Below are positions 1-5,197 of a DNA stretch of 6,393 nt, piece after piece. The position numbers and the translations under genes are program-made. Source of the DNA: Alphaproteobacteria bacterium (lineage in GTDB: Bacteria; Pseudomonadota; Alphaproteobacteria; Caulobacterales; Parvularculaceae). Location: assembly GCA_030428745.1 (NCBI GenBank), contig JAUIEG010000159.1, positions 1-6,393 of the forward strand, given 5' to 3'. The number at the start of each line of letters is the position of its first letter. Positions within the stretch are counted from its first letter, which is position 1. The notes under the pieces are model-generated. The model had not been told where the DNA came from and did no database searches. It saw only the letters and a list, made by a program, of their open reading frames with translations.

Positions 1-1066
1 CCTGCTCCACTATGGTGTCGCCGCTAACTCCGGTTCCCCCCATGACTTGAACGCAGCGGTCAGCCACCCGCATCAACGCCTCGGAAACAGCCACTTTGGT
101 CATCGAGCTTTCTACGGTCCCGGGTTCTCCGGCATCAAGAACGCTCGCGCACCAGTCGATCATCAATTCGCACTGCTTGAGGTCAATCAAGTTGTCTGCC
201 AGCATAAAGCCGACGCCCTCATGGTCGACGATGGCTTTTCCGAAAGCCTTCCGCCTGCATGCATAATCAACAGCGATCTCGTGCGCGCGCGTGCATGCCC
301 CCAGCCAACGCATGCAATGCGTTAATCGCGCCGGCGCCAAGCGAATCTGCGCAAGCCTAAATCCTTCCCCCGGCGCGCCAAGCATTTGATCCGCTGCTAG
401 ACGTAAATTTTCAATAGCGACAATCGCGTGACCTCCGGGCATAGACGAGTCAATCGTGTCGAGGACGCGTTCGGTGCGGATCGCTGGGTCTGGCAAGTTC
501 GCAAGAAACAGGGACGCGCCTTCTTCAGTTCGGGCCATGATGATCCCGACCTGCGCCCCTTGCGCCCCAGTTATGAATGCCTTTCGCCCATTGAGTATCC
601 AATGATTGCCGTCGCGGATCGCAGTTGTCTTCAGAAGCGAAGGGTCAGACCCTGCGCCGCCACCGGCGGCGGGCTCGGTCATAAAGAAGGCGGAACGTGC
701 TTCGCCGCTTATGATCGGCGCCAGAAAGCGTCGTTTTTGTTCGTCGCTTGCAGTCTTCCCCAACAGAAACATGTTGCCTTCATCAGGCGCCATAACGTTT
801 ACGGCGACGGGCCCAAGGGGAGACAGACCTGCGGCGCGTAGCACGAGCGCCGTATCGCAATGACTCAGATGCTCGCCATTATCCAGTATATGCGGCGTCA
901 TGAGACCGGCTTCTCGCGCCTTTTCCCGCAGTTCGGTCACCAGATCGCCGCTCGGCCCATGCGAACCACAACGCGGGTCGAATTCGTAGGGAGCGACTTC
1001 AGCGCGAACAAATGCTTCCACCGCCGCCGCGATGGCGCCGCCGCGTTCGCTTTGAGTGCTTGTCAT
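1..1066 (-). CDS. Acyl-CoA dehydrogenase, ACAD10/11-like (C-terminus beyond window)
   Basis: This is a flavoenzyme of the acyl-CoA dehydrogenase family, expected to introduce an alpha,beta double bond into an acyl-CoA using FAD in the cytoplasm. The 355 visible residues run from the ATG at 1066 to the window edge, so the C-terminus is missing. Visible signatures are APDEGNM (93-99), the FAD/substrate motif FFMTEP (127-132) followed by a Gly-rich AGSDPS loop, LNGRKAFITGA (158-168), the GGH/LRL segment (211-223), GEGFRLAQIRLAPARLTHCMR (233-253) and QVMGGTGVSGD (340-350). As I recall it, the APDxGNM and RLxPxRxxHCMR segments match the ACAD10/ACAD11 branch. The aromatic stack usually written WWIT or MWIT near the flavin is AFIT here. 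The catalytic acidic residue should lie beyond the window. The start is fixed by an in-frame TGA 30 bases upstream. The Shine-Dalgarno site is weak, which fits translation as the third gene of a leftward operon, 35 bp after the preceding SDR. The family call is firm; the substrate is unknown. Confidence 0.9.
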   Translation of the reverse strand, partial: MTSTQSERGGAIAAAVEAFVRAEVAPYEFDPRCGSHGPSGDLVTELREKAREAGLMTPHILDNGEHLSHCDTALVLRAAGLSPLGPVAVNVMAPDEGNMFLLGKTASDEQKRRFLAPIISGEARSAFFMTEPAAGGGAGSDPSLLKTTAIRDGNHWILNGRKAFITGAQGAQVGIIMARTEEGASLFLANLPDPAIRTERVLDTIDSSMPGGHAIVAIENLRLAADQMLGAPGEGFRLAQIRLAPARLTHCMRWLGACTRAHEIAVDYACRRKAFGKAIVDHEGVGFMLADNLIDLKQCELMIDWCASVLDAGEPGTVESSMTKVAVSEALMRVADRCVQVMGGTGVSGDTIVEQ

Positions 1067-1101
1067 TGCGAATCTCGCATCAGGAATCGCTGATCTTCAT
1101 G

Positions 1102-1881
1102 TTAGAGAGATTGTGCGTCATCGAGCTCAAAGCCTCCCCCGGTAATCTTTGCCGATGCGTCGGAAAGAAGGAAAAGCGTCATGTATTCAAGATCGGCAGG
1201 CTGCATGACGCGTTTGCGGGGAAAGCTGCCGATAAGCGCCTGCCCGGGTTCTGTCGCCAGCCATTCACTATTCAGCTCGGTTTCGATCCAGCCGGGACAG
1301 ATGACATTCACATTAATCCCTTTGGATGCCCATTCCTTGGCCAAGGCCTTTCCCATCATCAGAACCGCTGCCTTCGTGGTGTTATAGGCGACAAGCTTGT
1401 CAAGAACGCGATGAGAGCCGACAGAGCCGATCAGCAAGATGCGTCCGTCGCCGCTTTCGCGCGAACCGTTTGCGATCATGCGTTTTGCGGCTTCTCGGGC
1501 AGTAGCGAAAACGCCCACGAGATTGACATCTACCACCTTGCGGAAATCATCGAGGGAAATGCCAAGGGCCGAACTCGGAACGTTCATACCGGCATTAGCG
1601 ATGACCGAAGCAACGGGACCGAGCGCCTTTTCTGCGGCGTCAAAACCGTCCACGACTGACTGCTCGTTTGCAACGTCCATTTCAATCGCCGCCACATGCC
1701 CGCCGCCGTCTTCGATTTCTTTCGCCAGAGATTCTAGACGATCGGCGCGGCGCGCCGCCAGCGCGACTTTGGCGCCGGTTTTCGCGGCGGCTTTAGCGAA
1801 ATGGGCGCCGAGACCGGAAGAGGCGCCTGTGATCAGAACTGTGCGGTTTGAAAGGTTCGGCGCTTGGGAGAGGATAGTCAT
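1102..1881 (-). CDS. Short-chain dehydrogenase/reductase (classical SDR, NADP(H)-type)
   Basis: This is a 259-residue cytosolic oxidoreductase with a Rossmann fold and the full classical SDR set. It has the dinucleotide loop TGASSGLG (18-25), an acidic turn DVAN (69-72), NAG (96-98), the structural Asn120, catalytic Ser153, Tyr166 and Lys170 (YNTTK in place of the common YxASK), and CPGWIETE (195-202). It ends in GGGFELDDAQSL. Two arginines (44-45) after beta-strand 2, with no Asp there, favour NADP(H). It presumably interconverts an alcohol and a ketone or a 3-hydroxyacyl/3-oxoacyl pair, but the substrate cannot be read from the sequence. Its length is normal for the family. It is the middle gene of a leftward set, 55 bp after the first SDR and 35 bp before the acyl-CoA dehydrogenase, so a shared transcript is likely. 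The ribosome-binding site is a poor purine run just upstream of the ATG. Confidence 0.9.
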   Translation of the reverse strand: MTILSQAPNLSNRTVLITGASSGLGAHFAKAAAKTGAKVALAARRADRLESLAKEIEDGGGHVAAIEMDVANEQSVVDGFDAAEKALGPVASVIANAGMNVPSSALGISLDDFRKVVDVNLVGVFATAREAAKRMIANGSRESGDGRILLIGSVGSHRVLDKLVAYNTTKAAVLMMGKALAKEWASKGINVNVICPGWIETELNSEWLATEPGQALIGSFPRKRVMQPADLEYMTLFLLSDASAKITGGGFELDDAQSL

Positions 1882-1936
1882 ACTTGCTTCTTTGCTGCTT
1901 GTTACTTTTTAACAGTGACTGAGTGGTGTAACCGCT

Positions 1937-2722
1937 TCAGCTGACCAGGAAACCGCCGTCGACGGCGAGCGCCTGACCGGTGATGTAGGAAGCGGCAGGA
2001 GACGCCATGAACAGGCATGCGCTGGCGATTTCGGATGGATCTGCAATACGCCCCAAAGGAATACGGCCTGGCGTCGTTATGGGCCCGCCCATGGCGAGAC
2101 CCTCCGCCCTCATCTGTTCTGTCGCCGCTTTTGCGCCTTCGGTGGCGACGCCGCCTGGCAGAATAGCGTTGACGCGAATGCCGTCGCCGGCAACTTCGAT
2201 CGCCACAGACCGGGTGAGATTGGTTACAGCCGCTTTTGATGCGCCATAGGCCGAATTGTGATGCACGAGCGCACGTTCGCCGCTGGCTGATGAAACGTTG
2301 ACGATGGCGCCGCCATCGCCGCCGGCTTTCATCGCTTTGATGGCTTCGCGCATGACAAGGAATGTGCCACGCACATTCACGGCTTGCATCTCATCCCATT
2401 CTTTCGCTGTCATGGATAAAAAAGCGTGCTTCGGAAAGATTGCGGCCACATGAACGAGGATGTCGAGCTTTCCAAAGTCGTCCATGACATGTTGAACGAG
2501 CTTTTCAACGGCGCGTTCATCGGAAATATCGCAATCATAGGCGCGTGCGGCGTCAATTGATTTCGCAGCCGTGCGGACTGAGTCGCCGTTGATATCGCAG
2601 AGAGCAATTTTGGCGCCTGCCTTTGAGAAAAGCTTGCTGGCCGCCAGTCCAATGCCGCGGGCTCCGCCCGTAACCAGCGCGACCTTGTCATCAAGCTTTA
2701 GCAACTGATCATAATCTTTCAT
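1937..2722 (-). CDS. Short-chain dehydrogenase/reductase (classical SDR, NAD(H)-type)
   Basis: This is a 261-residue classical SDR. The sequence shows TGGARGIG (18-25), Asp43 at the end of beta-strand 2 (CDIN), which predicts NAD(H), DCDIS (63-67), the structural Asn116, the catalytic Ser144/145, Tyr159 and Lys163 (YGASK), and LPGG (188-191). The C-terminus YITGQALAVDGGF is the usual family ending. The normally conserved NNAG at the end of beta-strand 4 reads HVAA (91-94), a noticeable departure. The likely role is NAD-dependent oxidation of a secondary alcohol, plausibly the product of the divergently encoded P450; this role is inferred from context. The ATG at 2722 has an AAGGA Shine-Dalgarno site seven bases upstream. 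It is the first gene of the leftward operon and shares a 135-bp intergenic control region with the P450 gene. Confidence 0.92.
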   Translation of the reverse strand: MKDYDQLLKLDDKVALVTGGARGIGLAASKLFSKAGAKIALCDINGDSVRTAAKSIDAARAYDCDISDERAVEKLVQHVMDDFGKLDILVHVAAIFPKHAFLSMTAKEWDEMQAVNVRGTFLVMREAIKAMKAGGDGGAIVNVSSASGERALVHHNSAYGASKAAVTNLTRSVAIEVAGDGIRVNAILPGGVATEGAKAATEQMRAEGLAMGGPITTPGRIPLGRIADPSEIASACLFMASPAASYITGQALAVDGGFLVS

Positions 2723-2729
2723 TTAACGA

Positions 2730-2734
2730 TCCTT
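2730..2734 (-). promoter_or_regulatory. Ribosome binding site of the first SDR gene
   Basis: AAGGA on the minus strand lies seven bases before the ATG at 2722. This is good spacing and supports that start codon. Confidence 0.7.
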
Positions 2735-2754
2735 TTGCCAGACTTTCGGCTACC

Positions 2755-2777
2755 GGCGGCGAGAGTGTCTAGCCGCC
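2755..2777. repeat. GC-rich inverted repeat, possible operator
   Basis: There are perfect six-base arms, GGCGGC and GCCGCC, spaced by 11 bases, giving a centre-to-centre distance of 17 bases. The repeat sits near the middle of the divergent intergenic region. A dimeric regulator could bind such a site, but GC-rich arms this short arise by chance in this sequence background, so functional status is uncertain. Confidence 0.25.
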
Positions 2778-2842
2778 AAATAAGTGATCGCACTCATGAT
2801 CTGCGCCGCAGGCTTTTGGTGATAAAAGGTGCGTTCAAGTTT

Positions 2843-2853
2843 GGAGGCGGAGG
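2843..2853 (+). promoter_or_regulatory. Double Shine-Dalgarno site that sets the P450 start
   Basis: Two GGAGG cores occur back to back (2843-2847 and 2849-2853), 10 and 4 bases ahead of the ATG at 2858. They decide the start in favour of 2858 over an in-frame ATG at 2735, which would add 41 residues with no P450 similarity. Confidence 0.8.
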
Positions 2854-2857
2854 CTAT

Positions 2858-4081
2858 ATGTCGTCAGCGGTGGATAGCGAGCAGGCTCCAGTTCCCTCTC
2901 ATGTTCCAGCGAATCTTGTGCTCGAGTTTGATGCATATCGACCCATGAAAGGCGAGAAGTCATATCACGAAGCGTTTTATCGTGAAATGGCGGACGGGGC
3001 CCCTGATATTTTCTGGTCGCCCTATAATGGCGGCCATTGGATCATCACCAAAAGAAAATACTTGCAAGAGGCATTTGCGGATTATGATCGTTTCACTTCC
3101 GAAGAGGGAGCGGCGGTCGATGGCATTCAACCGCCTGGTCGGCCGAAGTTTGTGCCGATCGAGTCAGATCCGCCAATGCAACAGGTTTATCGGAAGCTAT
3201 TTTCGCCGGCCTTCATTGCGCCTGCGCTGAAGGAACAAGAGAAAGTAGGCCGCGCCCTGGCTATCGAGTTGATCGAAGCCTTCAAGCCGAAGGGAGCGTG
3301 CGAATTCGTTACGGAATTCGCGCAGCACCTGCCGATAAAGATCTTCATGAAAATGGTTGACGTTCCTGAAGAGGACCGATTGACTCTGCTGCCGCTCGCG
3401 GGCGCGATGGTCGCTGATGAAAAAATGTCGAAAAATGAAGCGGCCTTGCAGATAACGAAATACGCAGGCGAGCTCATTGCAGAACGAATGAGGAACCCCG
3501 GGGATGATCTGATCAGTAAAATCGCGACCTCGGAAATTGAAGGCAGACCGATTGAAATGCATGAAGCGGTCGGCGTGACCACCCTCTTGTTGATCGGGGG
3601 GCTGGACACCGTTGCCTCCATGATGGGACACCTGATGAATTTCCTGGCGAGTTCGCCGGATCATCGCAAGCAGCTTATCGACGATCCGTCGTTAATTCCC
3701 GGAGCGACAGAAGAGTTTCTACGCCGCTTTGCATTGACCAATCCAGCTCGCACCGTAAAGCGAGATATTGAGTTTCACGGCGTAGGGATGCGCAAGGGAG
3801 ACAAAGTCATGTTATCGACACCGTTCGGCGCCCTTGATACTGAGGATTATCCGGACCCGATGACGGTTGATTATGCGCGAAAGTCAAATGCTAAAACGAC
3901 TTTTGGCGCTGGGCCTCACGTCTGCCCGGGCTCAATGCTTGCACGCGTGGAAATCAAAATCTTGTTGGAGGAATGGTTGAGCCGGATTCCGGATTTTGAA
4001 GTCGATCCGGCTGACATGCCGCGCATTCGCACAGGCGTCAATGGAAGCTTCGAATATCTGCCACTGGTGTGGCGCGCCTAA
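2858..4081 (+). CDS. Cytochrome P450, CYP101 (P450cam)-like
   Basis: This is a 407-residue soluble class I bacterial P450, a heme monooxygenase inserting one oxygen from O2 into a hydrophobic substrate with electrons from a ferredoxin and its reductase. Landmarks are WxxNGGHWI-type sequence (53-62), SDPPMQ (103-108), the oxygen-activation motif GGLDT (247-251, Asp250 and Thr251), ExxR of helix K (Glu286 and Arg289), and the heme loop FGAGPHVCPG (349-358) with ligand Cys356. From a recalled alignment the whole chain follows Pseudomonas putida P450cam almost without gaps, including the N-terminal VPxxLVxxFDxY, the IFM segment and the closing ALPLVW-like end (YLPLVW, 400-405). Key camphor contacts differ: Tyr96 is replaced by Pro96 and Val295 by Thr294, so camphor is probably not the substrate. 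The residue after the heme cysteine is Pro. No ferredoxin or reductase gene is visible nearby. The gene stands alone on its strand, converging on a phosphotransferase gene 16 bp away. The family call is very secure; the exact CYP family number needs identity values. Confidence 0.95.
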   Translation: MSSAVDSEQAPVPSHVPANLVLEFDAYRPMKGEKSYHEAFYREMADGAPDIFWSPYNGGHWIITKRKYLQEAFADYDRFTSEEGAAVDGIQPPGRPKFVPIESDPPMQQVYRKLFSPAFIAPALKEQEKVGRALAIELIEAFKPKGACEFVTEFAQHLPIKIFMKMVDVPEEDRLTLLPLAGAMVADEKMSKNEAALQITKYAGELIAERMRNPGDDLISKIATSEIEGRPIEMHEAVGVTTLLLIGGLDTVASMMGHLMNFLASSPDHRKQLIDDPSLIPGATEEFLRRFALTNPARTVKRDIEFHGVGMRKGDKVMLSTPFGALDTEDYPDPMTVDYARKSNAKTTFGAGPHVCPGSMLARVEIKILLEEWLSRIPDFEVDPADMPRIRTGVNGSFEYLPLVWRA

Positions 4082-4097
4082 GCCGGGCGCTCGAAGC

Positions 4098-5141
4098 TCA
4101 TGCAATGAGTTCGCCTAGTCTGCATACAGCAGGGTTATGATCGCCTGGACCGATTGGCAGTTTTCCTCCCGCCGCTTCCGTCAACATGATAGCGCGCTCA
4201 CTGATCAGGGCGAAGCGCCAGGTCGCAAAGACTTCATGCCACTCCATTGCCTCTGCCTTGCGTCCTGAGAAATGCTCCCACGCGGCAATGGTTTCTTTGC
4301 GTCCGCCAAGCCCGTCAAGGCGCGGAATGCCTGCGCCTTCCGCGACGCTGTGATCGTAATATAGCCACCATCCGAGATCGGTTTCAGCGCCGCCCAGTGA
4401 GACTGTTTCCCAGTCCAGAAATGCTCGGCATCGATTATCGCGAAACATGACATTGCTGAGTCTGGCGTCGCCCCAGGCGAGGCTCGTGGGCTTTTTCTCC
4501 GGCATGTGATCATCTAGCCATTTGCGGGTGCGCTCGATATGCGGGTGGGTCGGTATTCCTGACCAGATGAGGTACTCGTCCCATGCGGCGATTTCCTGAT
4601 CGAGGCCTGTGGGTCCAAGCGACGGCCGGTCAAGAAACGGCAATTCCGTCGCCGGTGTCTTGTGTAGTCGCGCCAGCTTCTCGATAGCGCTGAGCCACAT
4701 CGATTCACGATCTGCCGACGTGGCCTCCGAAAGCACGCCCTCGCTGTGATAGGCGTTGGGAGGCGCGCGCCCGTCTATGCATTCCATAAGAAAAAAGGGA
4801 GCACCAAGGGTCTGGTCATTCGTTTCCAGCAAAACAACATTGGGGGTAGGCGCGTCACTGCATCGTGACAGCGCCTCCAAAACAGCATATTGCCGGTCCA
4901 CGGAAGCGTCTTGATAGACCTGAAAATCGCTTGCTTGTATGCGCAGGACAAGTTTTTCAGCTCTTGTGTCGCCGTTGCGAGAAATTGCGATGTCAAGCAG
5001 GTAAGTCTCGCTGGATGAGCCTTCCTCGGGCGCTGCGGCGCGCCTGATTACCACTTTTTCGGCAAGCGCATAGTGTGCGGTCAGCAGTGGTTCAAGACGC
5101 GTGCGGATGAATTCGAGACTTTTGTTCGCGCCGACCGACAT
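4098..5141 (-). CDS. APH/ChoK-fold phosphotransferase, ACAD10/11 kinase-domain type
   Basis: This is a 347-residue predicted small-molecule kinase of the aminoglycoside phosphotransferase (APH) superfamily. Related proteins form the N-terminal half of eukaryotic ACAD10/ACAD11, and the bacterial homologue LvaA serves levulinate catabolism by phosphorylating a 4-hydroxyacyl-CoA. In this sequence the N-lobe nucleotide loop is GSSSETY (41-47), the beta-3 strand LVLRI (65-69) has Arg where protein kinases have Lys, the hinge region is FFLMECIDG (116-124), the catalytic loop is WGDARLSNVMF (223-233) with Asp225 and Asn230, and the metal-binding segment is FLDWE (241-245) with Asp243, followed by TDLGWW. 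Trp replaces the usual His before the catalytic GD. The ATG at 5141 is chosen because the family similarity begins there. An in-frame ATG at 5276 would add 45 unrelated residues and overlap the divergent gene. A GGGAAG purine run precedes the chosen start. It is not a likely antibiotic resistance enzyme given its context and motif variants. The substrate is inferred, not shown. Confidence 0.88.
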   Translation of the reverse strand: MSVGANKSLEFIRTRLEPLLTAHYALAEKVVIRRAAAPEEGSSSETYLLDIAISRNGDTRAEKLVLRIQASDFQVYQDASVDRQYAVLEALSRCSDAPTPNVVLLETNDQTLGAPFFLMECIDGRAPPNAYHSEGVLSEATSADRESMWLSAIEKLARLHKTPATELPFLDRPSLGPTGLDQEIAAWDEYLIWSGIPTHPHIERTRKWLDDHMPEKKPTSLAWGDARLSNVMFRDNRCRAFLDWETVSLGGAETDLGWWLYYDHSVAEGAGIPRLDGLGGRKETIAAWEHFSGRKAEAMEWHEVFATWRFALISERAIMLTEAAGGKLPIGPGDHNPAVCRLGELIA

Positions 5142-5197
5142 CTTTGTCTTCCCAAATTTTCCGCTATGATGAAATAAATAGATCGGGAGCAGGAAAA
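5142..5197. promoter_or_regulatory. Compact divergent promoter region
   Basis: Only 56 bp separate the leftward phosphotransferase start from the likely rightward start at 5198. On the plus strand a TATGAT hexamer (5165-5170) matches the -10 consensus at five of six bases. A TTGTCT at 5144-5149 could serve as a poor -35 with a short 15-base spacer. Transcription would then begin around 5177, leaving a leader of about 20 bases that holds the ribosome-binding site. No clear leftward promoter was found in the A/T-rich stretch. Confidence 0.4.
5185..5189 (+). promoter_or_regulatory. Ribosome binding site favouring a TTG start
   Basis: GGGAG lies eight bases before the TTG at 5198. The other in-frame initiator is a TTG at 5144. 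It has no comparable site and sits two bases from the start codon of the divergent gene, so 5198 is preferred. Confidence 0.55.

Larger units (their letters stand above)
2723..2857. promoter_or_regulatory. Divergent control region between SDR operon and P450
   Basis: These 135 bp must carry both the leftward promoter for the SDR/acyl-CoA dehydrogenase genes and the rightward promoter for the P450 gene. Visible structure is an inverted repeat GGCGGC (2755-2760) / GCCGCC (2772-2777) with an 11-base spacer, and a short palindrome CTGCGCCGCAG at 2801-2811. Either could be an operator for an unseen regulator. I could not assign convincing -35/-10 pairs in either direction. Calling the region regulatory rests on its position between divergent starts. 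Confidence 0.5.

Noticed and set aside
47..1093. Several plus-strand open frames, including 428-841 and 860-1093
   Set aside because: They lie antisense to a clear acyl-CoA dehydrogenase frame on the minus strand, and their translations show no recognisable domain.
1741..1775. GC-rich palindromic stretch containing CGGCGCGCCG
   Set aside because: It is explained by the Ala-Arg-Arg coding run of the SDR.
1012..1912. Long plus-strand open frames of 215 and 157 codons
   Set aside because: They are shadows of the SDR gene at 1102-1881, which has all catalytic motifs; the antisense translations are low-complexity and Arg/Ala-rich.
1900..1914. Inverted repeat TGTTA-N5-TAACA between the two SDR genes
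   Set aside because: The arms are short and A/T-rich, and the site lies inside an apparent operon; it could easily be chance.
2735..2857. Upstream ATG start for the P450 at 2735
   Set aside because: The extra 41 residues are basic and unlike any P450 N-terminus, while the double GGAGG site points to 2858.
3187..3664. Two overlapping minus-strand frames inside the P450 gene
   Set aside because: They are antisense to conserved P450 sequence and have no recognisable features.
4097..4109. Small hairpin CTCAT-gca-ATGAG at the P450/kinase convergent junction
   Set aside because: It has only five base pairs and no T-run, and it lies over the kinase stop codon; too weak to call a terminator.
4098..5141. 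Aminoglycoside resistance kinase
   Set aside because: The fold is shared, but the WGDAR loop, Arg in beta-3 and metabolic gene context fit the ACAD10/11-associated phosphotransferases better.
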